Assembly: GCA_028532985.1 (NCBI GenBank)
Contig: JANCIK010000004.1
Location: 1,054,001 to 1,118,000, forward strand
Length of the DNA stretch: 64,000 nucleotides
Direction of reading: 5' to 3'
Origin: Stropharia rugosoannulata
Lineage: Eukaryota; Basidiomycota; Agaricomycetes; Agaricales; Strophariaceae
Each line of letters begins with the position of its first letter. The first letter of the stretch is position 1. This document shows, one piece after another, positions 47,824-60,500 of the stretch. The translations under genes were made by a program, and so were the position numbers. Under the pieces are notes generated by a model. The model did not search any database. It was not told the DNA's origin and saw only the letters and a list, made by a program, of their open reading frames with translations.

Positions 47824-50756
47824 CTATGCCCCTGAGAACGCGAGCAGCTTCCCGGCCTCCTCGCGCACGCGCGGGTCCCAGTGCCGCAGGTGTAGCGCGT
47901 GCAGCTCGAAGAACGACGTCCCGAACGGATTGCTCAGTTGCGGGTCGTCCACGTCCGCACGGTACACGCCGTTTTCCACGCGGTCCTCCGTCCCGAGCAG
48001 CGCGGTCAGCGCCGTGTTCTTCGCAAGCAGCCCGCCGACAAAGTCGAGCGTGCGCAGCGCCGCGCGCGGCGGCCAGTGCAGCGCTGCGATCAGTAGCCGC
48101 TTGCCGAACGCAGCGGAGCGCCAGGGAGCGGCGCCCGCGCCGGAGGAGCGCGGTGAGAAGATCAGCTCAAGCGCGCGGAACAGAGCATCGGTGACAGCCC
48201 CTGATGGGCCCGCACGCGCACGTGTTGCTCCGGGCGCAGTCGCGTCTGTGCTGGGATCGAGGTCCGCTGAGAAGCTGAGCGCGATGAGGATGCCGTAGAG
48301 CTTGGTGATGAACTCGGAGAGGTCCATGGTCAGCGCATCGCCTGTATAAGGGAAGAAAAAAAACGGAAACAGGGGTGCAGGTCAGCGTTCATGTGCAGGT
48401 GTGGGGCGGCGCTAGATTGTTTAGACGCAGGGCAGGGAAAAAAAGTTTTGACTTGCCTTGGCCTGAGAGAAGCTCGAATGCTGTGACGATGCACATGAGC
48501 TGGCGCATGATAGCCTGCTGGAAGGCATGCGATGCACCCGGACTGGCATCTGAATCGGCTGCACTCTGCGAAGCATACTCTTCTTCCATGGCGATCAGAT
48601 CCTTCAACACGTTCATGAGATCTTTGAAAAAGTCAATGTTCACCAGATGGGCAAAACGGGATACCCCGGAAAGCGCAGCGGGAAGCAATGGCGTGGGTGT
48701 GGGGTTCTTCAGGATGCGGAAGTACAGCGCGAAAAGGAGCTTCAACGTCTCCGTTTGCTGAAATTTTTGGTATTAGTATGGGCATGGCATACTCATATAT
48801 AGACAAGAAAATTGTAGGCGTTGCAAAAATAGACGTACAATCGTTTTCCGTTCTTCTTTGTCGACTTCTGCACCCGCTTCTTGAAGTTCTTTGTCGATCT
48901 CCTTTTTCTCTTTGTATGCCTTTTTAGCCTTCTTGCTCAGATGCACGGGTTCGGCCTTTTTGGTTCTCATGTGCCGTGGCTTTCTGGGCTGTCGTCCCTC
49001 AGAAGGTTTATCCGCATGTGTGTTGGAGGCACGGACGCCAAGCTCTGTCCTGAGACACAGCTGTAGCAGACATGACAGCACATTCGGATGGACTTTGAAA
49101 TGTCGTTCCTTGATCATCCTGTTGATCAGTCGAACAATTTCCAACGATGCCTCGCCTGTGAGATCAGCGCGGAAGACATCAATCAGAGTCTTGGAGCAAA
49201 GTTCAGAAGACTTTTAATAAGATCGTTAGCAAGCCAATCTCGTTGATGAAAAGCGTTAACCTAAATACCTTGTCCCATGATTTTTTACTCAGATAAGATA
49301 CGATGCTGGTCATTACATTCACCCGAAAATTGAAGTGGGTAAGTTCGGATAGTATAGTGCACATGCACAGAAGCGCGACCTCTGCAAGTTCGGACCGGGC
49401 TATTTTTATTTTTAGCATTGTACGCCTGCAAACTGCAGATGAAGTTGGACTGACATTTCAATTCTTTTTCCAATAGACGAAGGTAAGCTTGATAGACAAC
49501 GACAAGTCCCTGCTCCCAATCGCGCGTCCGAGCTACCATTTGACTGACTTTCTCGCCCTTCTCAGCCTCTGTCAAGGCGCGGATGCGATAACCTGGGATG
49601 ATATCTTTGAAGATAGCAAGCTGAGATACAATAGCTAGCTTGCGAATAGCTGGATCATTAGGAACGGGCTCCGGATGTGCCGGTGTCGTAACATGGAACA
49701 ACGCGAAGGTGTGCAATCGCCTGAGAAGCCCAAGCTGCATCAAGGTGTGAGGGTCCAAATACAAAATTCGCGAGAGCTTTCGCTGCTTACACTGTTTTCG
49801 GGGTCTGCCTGTATCTCCTGGCAGATGCCTGCTATTTGGTTCTTGGCCAGGGCTATTCGTTGACTTCTTGATTTAGTCGACAGGACGTCCACTACTGCTG
49901 GTCTGCCAAACCGGGCACCGGTCGCGACATCTTCCACTTTGTGGCGTTCTTCTTCCTCCGACTCGTCCTCGCTCTCGTCGCTTTCTTCCTCCGGTTGGGC
50001 GACCATCTTGCTACTAATGGACTTGGTGCCTGTTTTCAAGATCTTACCGTCTGCAAGTTTTATAGGTAGCCGTGATACCTCCGTAGGTTCCACAGACTTA
50101 GCGCGCGCTGCTTTTCTAGGCATGGCTTCGTACGGCATTTCTTCATTGGAATCGTCGGAATAGAGCGAAGCGTCATTATCGTCGTCACCCAAGTCAGAAT
50201 ATTCATCCTCAGAAACGTCCTCCAAGCCTTCAGAAGCGTCTGAGCTCAACTCGTCGTCTGAATTGAGAGAAGGCAAATCATCTTCGTACACTTTGGGCTG
50301 ACGTACGGGCTTAGTTAGTTCGTGCAGCCTTAGTGTCTCTTTTTTGCTCCTAAGCACTACGTTAGATAGAGAGTAGCTTTACGAAGAAATGATATCCACG
50401 CACCGCATTATTCCATTGCGATCTAGCTTGTCCAAGAAACTTAAGCCCTCTGCATACTCCCCAAGCAGTTCCATGTCCTGATCGGACAGTTCTACGTCGT
50501 CATCCTGTAGGTTCGGGATGGGTATCTTGCCAGAGTCAGCTAGCCTCTCCCTCTTGGGCTCTTTTTCCTTTTCCTTGCCCTTGCCCTTGGCGGCAGGGCC
50601 TTTCACATTTTTTTGCTTTCCATCGTTGAGTTTGCGCTTCTTAGAAGACACCTATAGTAGGTGACGTGTATATTAGACGCTATGATCAGGCGCATGAGCT
50701 AGGAACTCAACTTGAGAAGGGGGCGCGGCCCTTTTGCCTTTGGAGTTGCCTGCCAT
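47824..50756 (-). CDS. NOC3: Noc3, nucleolar complex protein
   Basis: Noc3 works with Noc2 in pre-60S maturation and export and has a reported role in replication-origin licensing. Start at 50756 (MAGNSKGKRAAPPSQ). The N-terminal third is Lys-rich then strongly acidic (DDLPSLNSDDELSSDASEGL; EEESDESEDESEEEER). The conserved core follows: AIRKLAIVSQLAIFKDIIPG and YRIRALTEAEKGEKVSQMVA (about 49555-49645), the family's IPGYRIR block. Then come ELTHFNFRVNVMTSIVSYLS, VHPNVLSCLLQLCLRTELGV, a Lys/Glu helix (KKAKKAYKEKKEIDKELQEA), and the CBF/Mak21-like C-terminal half (LLFALYFRILKNP; MRQLMCIVTAFELLSGQG; LSEFITKLYGILIALSF), ending REEAGKLLAFSGA. The last exon (47824-48344) is far richer in G+C than the exons before it. 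Confidence 0.92.
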
Positions 50757-51192
50757 CGAGGTTGGCGAGATTATTCAAAGGCGCAGGAGAGTACTTTTCG
50801 CTTCCCAAAAAGGAAGCGCGAATAAACATTGTTTGATGATGTCGTTCATGGCAAACATCAGCTACGCGAGGCGCGTCAGGCCAATCAATGCCTCCTGATG
50901 CGCGGCTTGAACTTGTCTTGAACAAGTATTGAACACGCATATCCAACACCGTATTGAACTCATCTCCACATATAGTATCCCAAGCATTGAAATCCGTATT
51001 CAATAAGAGTAGCTTTTAACGAGTTGAGCTTTTTCAGTCCCCTCCAGTTACCAACAGTATTCGTTGACACTTCTGGATCAGAAGTTGGCAGGAAGTGAGC
51101 CTAAGGGTGAAACATCCTTTCTGCTCTGCATTGAAGCTACTGGAAAATCATTGTCATCAACGGACCGTTTGCGCCTTCGACTTTAACCCGCC
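50757..51192. promoter_or_regulatory. Divergent promoter region, NOC3 / APC5
   Basis: The 436 bases between two outward-facing ATGs hold both promoters. No TATA box or other consensus is obvious, and no open frame worth keeping was found. Confidence 0.45.
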
Positions 51193-54099
51193 ATGGAGGA
51201 AGCGCCACCCCCTTCAGAACATGTCTTACGCCCTCATCACATTGCTTTGCTCACAATTGCGATGATGGCTTTTAAAGATCTGGAAATAAAGAAATTTCCT
51301 ACGCCCTTTGCACTGCATATTCATCGCGTTTTGTTGAATGAGATTGCTGAGGTACGTTTGCTCTGGAGTAGGGTCAACATATGCATTACAACACTGAGAA
51401 GGTGGCAGCGCCGAAATCTTATGCAGAGCTCATGGAAGAAATTTGCAGTGGCCCTAGCGCTGACGCTGATCAATGCTCGGAATTCAAGATAGCAATTAAG
51501 AGCATTGTAAGATCGCTATTACTTTTTACGGTCCATTGTAGTGGAGCTCACAACACATAGCATACAGACCTGGATAACGTTGATAAAATGGCGAATTTTC
51601 TTGCGAGTTAGTACCCTATAAATGTGGTGTTTTAGTTAGTTTGGCTAACTACTTCTACTACCTCTAGATCTACCATCTCTTTTCGTGGCAAAGACCGATG
51701 TACGTCTCTTCCCATTGTCGCTTTGATTAGTGCCTTACATGCGTCAATATACATAGGCCCAACTTCGATTTGTGGGTCACTCTTCTATGCATACTGAGTA
51801 CTCAGAACAAACTTAAATATGCTAGATACCCCGTTCGCTCTTTGGGTACTTCTGCCGCAGAAGTTTCATCACCTTTACGAAGTTGTCTTTCTCTGGCTTG
51901 AGCAAGCTTTGTCAGGATTATGCAGCGTGGTGTGCTGGTGATCTCAATGCTGGTTATGGCACTGTTCAGAAAGATGACTTGAGCAGTGAGCATATATTTT
52001 GGGACATTTTTATTTGTTAACAGCCCCTTCCAGATGATTCTCTGATATTCAGAACACAAGCTGACAGAAAAAACTGGGCCAAGCCAACTTATTATGAAGC
52101 GTGTGTAAGCATTGCTCAGAGGTTTCAATAATTTTAATACTCGGATAGATGGGAGAAGAACCAATTTGTTGGGGACGAAACACTAGCTGTTGAAAACCTT
52201 CGACGTTTCTTTGAACAACACTTCCATGAAAATAGTGATTCGTAGGTGTATATGTTCGAGGTTTTGATTCATGACTTATTATAAATCTAGCGGATTTCGT
52301 CCTCATGCTCTTCTCAATTTGGTTCGCCGGCACTATGTCGAGGGAGAATACGTTGCCGCAAGAAAGGTAAATCACTGTATTCATCGTCATCTGTGCATTT
52401 GCTTGAATAAGTGGTAATTCCAGTTGCTCACTGAAGCTATCACTGTTGCAAGAACAAATGGTGATCGCATAACATTGCACCATTGCACAAGGTCAGTGCT
52501 TTGTTAAATGTTCTAATCTTTGCCTGACTTCTGCAGTCTTTTGCATCGCCTACCTCCTGATGTCCCAGGGCAGAAACCAGTTCTTCATGAAGTTCAACCA
52601 GATATCCACCCTCTTGAAATTCTCTTCGACGTTAGCAAACTCTTGGACGAAGAAAATGTAAGTCGTGAATGACCTATAAATTAGAAGTACTAACGAGTCA
52701 TGTTAGGACCAACCACTTACAGCTTCTTTCGTCAAGATATTCCAAGCCATAGGCCTGTTTGATCATTGGCTAGACGTGCAAAACGCCATGCCCTCTGAAA
52801 ATCAACAGTGGGCGCCTCATGCTGTACAGGCTATAGTATGGAAAGAGGCAGGTAAGCATCTGCCTTTTGTCTGTTCGCCCTGAACTTAAAGATGGTCTAG
52901 GATGTGATAAGCTTGCATCGTTGGAGGAAGACATGACTCTGGCATTCATGGAGCCTGGCACGGAAAGTGATACACGACTAACCGTTATACTAAACAAAGC
53001 TTATAAAGTAAATTCTTTGCTATCAGCTAACCTTCTCCAACAACTGAAATTTGTTTTAGATGGCTCGACAAGGGGAATATACCAAGGCTCTTGCTCTCCT
53101 TATTGATCCATCTGTTTGGCGTGGTCTGATGATTCACGACTATGCCATATGGGCACACCAGATATGGCATATCCTAATGTTGAGAGCGACCCGTAGGTGA
53201 GCTATCATAGGATTCCATAAACATGATATGTTTTAAGACAGACCAATCTGAAGAGGTCAAGTGCGTCTTTGCCTTGAGGTTCTATTTCCCCGTCGGCCCA
53301 AGGGGCCATACAATAACAAGGAATACGTGTTCGGTTCGAACACCGACACAGATACTCCGATGTCAGCAATTAGGGAATCTTTGTACCGGACACTGCAGTT
53401 GCGAGTAAGTAGTCCCTATTCCAGCTATTCTATATCGCTCATCCGAGAAAAGCAAGTACACCAAGCTGCATCGAGTACGGAGTACTTATTGCAAGCATTA
53501 TGGCATTCGGAATTCCTTGGACGCATGAATTTGTATAGGACGTGCATCATTCTGCTTGCTGACATTGGCTTGGAGTTTGGAATGTCAAAAAGATCAAGGC
53601 GCATATTGGATGAAATTATGCCTCAGGCAAGTAACCATAGCTTTTCTTCGCCGATAATTCTACATTACTTATATAATCTCCTAGATAATTAATGGCCACG
53701 ACTTGGAGCAACGCGCTGTTGCTTGTTTTACACTTGCACGCTGTATTATTGTCGCAGGCAGTTCTACAGGTATTTGGCACTTAACTTGGTTTAATAACAA
53801 CACTCACCTCTCCCTATGTCGTAGCCGATGCTTTGAAAGAAGCTCTGGCATACCTCTCAATCGCTGAATCTGATTTCCTTAGGCTGGAAATATATCAGTC
53901 CTTGAAGGATGTACAGTATTTTATCTCTGTCGTTTATCACAACTTGAATATGCAAGAAGAACGGCAGATTGCCGCTCAAAAATGCGTCGATACAGATACC
54001 CTCCAGCGCAAGTTGAATACTACTGCACACGATGATGAACTTCTCCGAATTTTCGAACTCATAGCTACCGTAGGAGATGCCTTGGCATCTCGAAGCTAG
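51193..54099 (+). CDS. APC5: Anaphase-promoting complex subunit 5
   Basis: Apc5 is a TPR scaffold subunit of the APC/C ubiquitin ligase that drives mitotic exit. The start at 51193 gives MEEAPPPSEHVLRPHHIALL and LEIKKFPTPFALHIHRVLLN, the family N-terminal block. The diagnostic LFGYFCRRSFITFTKLSFSG segment (about 51840-51900) is followed by LCQDYAAWC. TPR-type helices follow, including GFRPHALLNLVRRHYVEGEY, AARKLLTEAITVARTNGDRI and TLHHCTSLLHRLP (together the classic Apc5 TPR motif), and FLGRMNLYRTCIILLADIGL near 53520. It ends with ALASRS at 54099. At least a dozen short introns interrupt it, so exon edges between 51480 and 52150 and between 52860 and 53400 are approximate. Identity is clear. 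Confidence 0.88.
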
Positions 54100-54566
54100 A
54101 AATGTAATATCTATACAGGCTAGGTGCCAGCAAAGCTGTCACAATTATGTATAGACTTGTCGCTTGTGGTTGGGGCCGGCTCGTGTCTATTAGTATATAT
54201 GTATTCAATGACCGAAGGACAGGATGAAAGGCAAATGAGAAGCAGTGGGATTTCAAACTTCTGTTCCTTAGTAGTCTTCTGGAGGCGAGCCGTAAGAGAC
54301 ATGGCAAAGTATGTATGCGAAATACTCATTTCAGCTTCCGTTTTTAATTATAAGTTACAGGTAACATATGTACGTACAGTACTTACTATACTTACTTGCC
54401 CAGGCGAGCCATCAATCAACAAGTCGTGACACTGATGATATAGGTGTTGGTTGGTCACGTGCTCAAAATGTAGGGGCGTCAGGGCTCAGTGATGAACTCA
54501 TGAACACCTCACTTGGAATTTACTTGCCTGTCCCAAACTCCTAACTTGATCCTCTCGTTCTAGAGT
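54100..54566. other. Spacer, APC5 to TOG-protein gene
   Basis: About 470 bases between two genes on the same strand. It should hold the APC5 3' UTR and the promoter of the TOG gene. The open frames overlapping it are unsupported. A CACGTG-like GGTCACGTGCTC lies near 54453-54464. Confidence 0.5.
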
Positions 54567-57500
54567 ATGGAGGACCCACCACCACAAGAAGAGGATTTTA
54601 CCACCCTTCCGATTGTAGAACGACTCGCGCACAAAAACTGGAAGGCACGCGTTAGTGGATACACCACGTTAATAAAGACATTTGGAAATACCGCATCCGA
54701 CACTGATCCTGCATTCAAACCATACGTCAATAATGCTGACTTACTGAAGAAATTTGTCACAGATGCTAATGCTGTCGCACAAGAGAAAGGAGTTGAATGT
54801 CTCGTGGCCTTGGTCAAATTTGCAGGAGAAACAGCGGCCAAGACCAGAGAAGTTATCTTGCCAGCACTCGTGGATAAATGCTTAGGTTCGACGCGTGCTG
54901 GCACAAAAAATCAGGCAATAGAACTCGTCACATTGTATGTCGAAGTTGAAAATGGAGGCGCAGGCGTTGTTGTACGTGAATGACTTTCATCTCTAATTTG
55001 TGGCATTTGATGAAACCGTATATCCTTTGTAGACGGACCTTCTAGCTGGTCTCAGTGCTAAACAACCGAAAGCCGTTGCAGGATGTGTACAGGCTCTGAA
55101 AGAAATTGTTCGGTGAGTACATCCACCTCAGTAATCAGATGATTTCTTAAATACACCGGAAGTGCATTTGGTGTCCAAGTAGTTCCATCCCCGCCCATCT
55201 TGAAATCCCTACCCAAGATCTTCACTCACAACGATAAGACTGTTCGTGCAGAAGGATCCAGCCTCACGACGACGTTATATCAATACATTGGTCCGGGTAT
55301 CGAGCCCTGGCTGGCCGAGTTGAAGCCAGTTCAAGTTAAAGAGTTGAAGGATTCTTTTGAAGTCCTTGAGAAGGAAGGCAAAGGTCACAAAACTCTCAAG
55401 CCAGATAGAATGACGCGAGCTCAGTCACGCGAAGTTGTCACTGAAGATGCTGAACCAGCAGCAGAGGCAGAAGGTTCGAGCAGTCTGGCAATTGCTTGTC
55501 TTGCATTAATAACGTATGCTTGCAGATGAAGCACCTCCTGATCCACGTAGTTTTGCTGAACCCGAGGATATCATGCCTAAGCTGCCATCTTCGTTCCAGA
55601 CTAATCTCAAGTCGTCCAAATGGAAGGAACGCAAGGAAGCACTAGATGATTTATTGACTGTTCTGGCTAATACCCCGAGAGTTAGAGATGTCGGTGAACT
55701 TGGTGAACTTGCTCGGTCACTGGCCACATGTATTGCCAAAGACGCGAACATAAACTGTGTTATGTTGGCAGCGAACGCCATAGAAGGACTTGCAAAGGGA
55801 ATGATGGCTTCATTTTCAAAGTATCGTGAAAATGTCGTCCCGCTTATGTTGGAAAGACTAAAGGAGAGGAAGGCTAACGTCACAGATGCCATTGGTGCAG
55901 CTTTAGATGCAGTTTTTAATACAGTGCGTACTGTCCACTTTATTGCTAACGGTTCCACCAATGATTTATACAAATAGACAACGTTGGCAGACGTCATACC
56001 CGATCTTGATGGTGCTTTAAAATCGAAGAATCCCCAAGTGAAGGAAGGCACATTGAAATTCCTAGCTCGTGCTTTATCTACATCCAAGACGCCAATTCCA
56101 CCGGCGCAGATAAAGCCATTAGCAGAATCGCTGGCAGTTTTGTTGGAAGATGGCTTTGAGGGTGCTCGTAACGAAGCCGCGACGTGCTTTGGTACTCTTA
56201 TGAAGATGGTAGGAGAACGGCCTCTCAACGCAACCATGGAAAACATGGCAGATTTGCGCAAAACGAAGATAAAGGAGGCATTCGAGAAGGCTACTGTCAA
56301 ATGTAAAGCCGGCGGAGCACCTCCATCCAAAGCACCTCCGCCAGCGGCAGCAGCAGTAGCAGCACCCAAAAAGGCGCCTCCTAGGGCAGCCCCGAAAGAG
56401 GAAGAAGCGGCTCCGCCCAAGAAAGCACCGCCTGTTGCCAAACCGCCTCCCAAAGTTGCTGTAAGACCTATTAATGTCTTTTATATTTCGTTTGACCTTT
56501 CTCTATATAGGCACCAGCAAAGAAGCCACCTCCTGCTGCAGCTGCTGCTATTAGTGCCCCGAAGAAACCAGGCCCCGCTGGGAAAGCTCCTGGAAAAGCT
56601 GCTCCTGCTGCTGCGGCCAACCTCGACGCTGTCAAGTATAAGCATACACCAGAAGATGCGGATGCTCTTGCTGCGCAGATGATACCAGAGTCCATCATAA
56701 CAGGCCTGGGCGATGCAAATTGGAAGACAAGGCTCGCTGCATTAGAGGAAATGACAACTTGGGTAGAGGCTGAAGTGCAGACGCTCGATGCAGAAGTGGT
56801 CGTTCGTGCGCTTGCAAAGAAAGGGTGGAACGAAAAAAACTTTCAGGTTAGCATATAGTCAACCATTAGTTCTTGTAAAATGATTCTTAACTCTGTTATT
56901 ATCAGGTTTCTGCAAAGATTTATGCCACTTTAGCACTTTTAGCACAGCAATGTCCGTCATTTGGTCGTTCGTGCGTTGCATTGTCCGTCGGCCATCTGAC
57001 CGAGAAGTTGGGCGACCTTAAGCTAAAAAAGCCCGCGGGCGATACATTAATCGCTTTTGCAGAGAAAACTTCCCTGCAGTTTATTCTTGGACAAGGTACG
57101 TTAATGCATATAATTGGGCATGTCGTTTTATATACCTCCCAATAATAGCGTATGAACCACTCTCAAAGCAAAAAGCCCCAAAAACTTTAGCCGACTCGAT
57201 TTCTTGGATAGGCGCCGTCCTCATTGAATTCGGAATTGCCGGAGTTTCTTTGAGGGGATTAATTGACTTTTTGAAAACGGCTTTGCAAAATTCAAATGCT
57301 GCCGTTCGCACCAGCGCCACCAAAACATTGGTCACTGTGAAACTTTTTGCGGGGTCTAGTAAGTTTAGTCATATTCTCCGTTGCATATTCTAAATGCTAT
57401 TCAAAGGCGTTAAGGATCTCATCGAAGATTTAAATCCACAGTTATTGAACACAATCACGTCTGAATTTGATAAGGTGGAAGGCCAGTCTCCTCCGGAGCC

Positions 57501-60500
57501 GTGTAGAGCATCTGCAGATCTCGCGAATGTTGCCACAGAATCGGGCGGTTCTCTAGCTAATGCCGGTGGAGCGGACCCACTAGATGACTTGTTCCCTCGC
57601 ATTGAACTTGATGGACTTTTTAAAGGCACGACCATCTTAACGGACGCCAAGAGCGATGCCTGGAAAACCAAGAAAGAAGCACTTGAAGCACTTCAAGGCT
57701 TACTTGATCAAGGCAGCAATAAACGATTAAAACCTAATATGGGTAACTATTTAATTCATTTTCTTGTGAGCTACTGCTAACGTAGAATTTTAATCAAGGC
57801 GAGATTGGTCAAATTCTCAAGGCAAGAGTTACTGATGCTAACAAGGCCGTTCAGGTTTTAGCTTTGGACATAGTCTCGCGAATAGCTACTGGCATGGGTA
57901 AACCATTCGATAAACATGCTCGTATTCTTGTTCCTTCTATTTGCCCAGTGCTTTCCGATCAGAAAGCCAATATTCGTGGCGCTGCCGTCCAGACCTTAAA
58001 TGCCATCGCTGAAGCTTGCGAAGGCCTCGATCCTTTGATTCCTGGTGTTGCAACTGCTCTCGAAAGCACCAATCCGTTACAAAAGGCCACACTTATCCAA
58101 TGGGCAGTGGACTGGTTCAAGGGACATGAAACAACAGTCGTTATTGATTTACGCAGCTGGGTGCCCTTTGTGGTCGCCTGTCTTGACGATCGAAATAGTG
58201 ATGTGCGCAAGGGCGCACAGGCTCTTTTGCCCGCCCTCATCCAGTTTTCAAGCTTTGACTTTGTTATGCAACAAACAAATTCACTCAAGCCCGCTTCTCG
58301 TGCAAGTGCTGTTCCCCTTATTCAGGCTGCCCGCTCGACAGTGCCAGACGCCGTACCACCCCCTGCACCGACTGCAGCTCCTGCTAAGAAAGCTGCGCCT
58401 GTAAATCCCACCCCAAGTCCACCTCGCGTTGCATCACCTGTGGCTGCCCCCGTAGAGACAAAGCCTACGATTGCGAAAGGTTTGGGTGTACGCCGAAAGC
58501 TTCCCCAAAGCCTCAGTAGGCCCGAATCACGGGCCAGCAGAGAGAGTGTCGATTTGACCGACAGACCTGCATTAGTCAAGAGGCCTATCCCAGCAAGCAC
58601 ACTTGTTAGCAAGGCTCCACCTACTGCTTCACCTGTAAATGTTGCTCTACCTTTCTCAAACATGAATCTGGAAACCAAGAAAGGGCGATTAGCCAAAGAC
58701 GCCAGTCGATGGGTGAATGAGGGAGGACCCACTAGGAAAGATCTGGCCGAATTATTGCAAGCTCAAATGGAACCTCATGCCTCGAAAGAGGTCGTCGCAC
58801 GGCTGTTTAGCCATGACCATAATGCGATCAACGACTTTATTACCGGCTTAACAACAATTGCAGAATTCTATTCTGGAGCGGTCGATGCTGACGAGAATAT
58901 TGAAAAATTATGTCTTGCAAATCTGGATTTCCCTCTTAAATATATATCAATAAGGTTTCATGAACCCCAGCCTAACCTCGTGTCCAAATGTCTAGACGTT
59001 GCTGAAGCAGTCCTAACATTCCTTCGTAGCATCAATTACCAGCTTACTGACAATGAAGCTCTTTGCTTTGTTCCAACTATGATTTTCAAGGTCAGACAAT
59101 TTATTTCCGTCACTGCTTGCACTCACCCTTCTATATGTAGCTTGGCGATGCACGAGAACCAGTTCGGATTCGCGTTCAACAAATTATCCGCTCTCTGCCA
59201 ACTGTGTATGCATACAGTCGAGTTTTCCAGCTTCTGTTGGAGCATGGATTGAAAGCCAAAGTAGCAAAGACCCGCCAAGGCACACTAGACGAGATGTCTG
59301 CTATCTTAAAGAAGTCGGGTATGGGTGCTTGTGAGCCGTCTAAATCTTTCCCGGTGATTGCATCATTACTGTCGGATAAGGATGCCCAAGTTCGCAAGTC
59401 GACATTAGGAACCCTCAGGTACGATCTGAATGTTGAAGACATAAGTGGTATTGACTCATATTTACAGTGAGGCTTATGCATTGATTGGAGAAAAAGTTTG
59501 GTCCTTAGTTGGGCCTCTGTCTTCGAAGGATAAGACTCAGCTCGAGGAACGACTACGCCGAGTCCCTGGCCCAAGTAAACCAAATAAACCGGAGCCTTCC
59601 ATCCTTCCTGCACCTGCAGTTTCGCGGTTAGCGACTGCTGTTCCAAGGCCGGCTAGTCCCTCCGTCTCAGGTATCTCTCGGATTGCCCGACCGCAGTCAC
59701 CTGCAAATGTGGTACGGTCCTCTTCGCCTGTGCCAAAAGTCCCACCCGACTCTCCATCACGCCCTGCAGCGGCCCCAGTTGCCGCCGTTGTACCTCCATC
59801 ACCAAACATACCGAGACCGCGAAGTATGCTTCCTTCAAGATTAGGGAGGCCTCGCACTACAATCTCACAGCCTCTAGCACAAGAATCGCAACCAAATCTT
59901 GAAGATGTTCATGTTCGAAAATCTCAACACGAAGACAAGGTGGATTTTCCTTCAAGCTCCGCTACACTAATACGACAGGATACTCTAATGGCGGATACCG
60001 AAGATAATCCACGACAAGATGGTCCGGAGGACATTACGCTCATAATATCTACCATCCTAAGCAGCGATCCTTCGCGTAGCGTTGATGCCTTGAAAAAGGT
60101 TCAAAAAATTCTCTCTATTGGACCCGATAAGGGGCCTGCCTCACCTGAATATCGAGAATTGGCAGAGCATACAGAAGGGCTTATTGAAACAATCACTCTG
60201 CAAATGGCTCATGTATTCGAGCATCCAAATGAGCTCATTTTGGATGAAAATTTCCGCCTGGCAAAACATCTTATTCAGACCCTCAACAATTTTTGCGACC
60301 ATTCATTTTTAGCGGAGTCGTTGACAGTTGATATTCTTACCGCCCTTTTGGAAGAGCTTACGCTACGGCTATTGGAAACCGACGACAATCCCGTTAAAAA
60401 AGTGAAGGACCTATCACGGTTTATCAACATGATCATCCTGCGTCTCTTTGCGACCGGTAGGAGGATGTCTATCTTCAGGTCAGTCACATTTTTGGCATAA

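Noticed and set aside
55506..56453. 315-codon open frame on the minus strand
   Set aside because: It lies exactly antisense to the TOG2 exons, which carry clear family conservation. The Ala/Gly/Ser-rich translation is the usual mirror of Lys/Ala/Pro-rich coding sequence.
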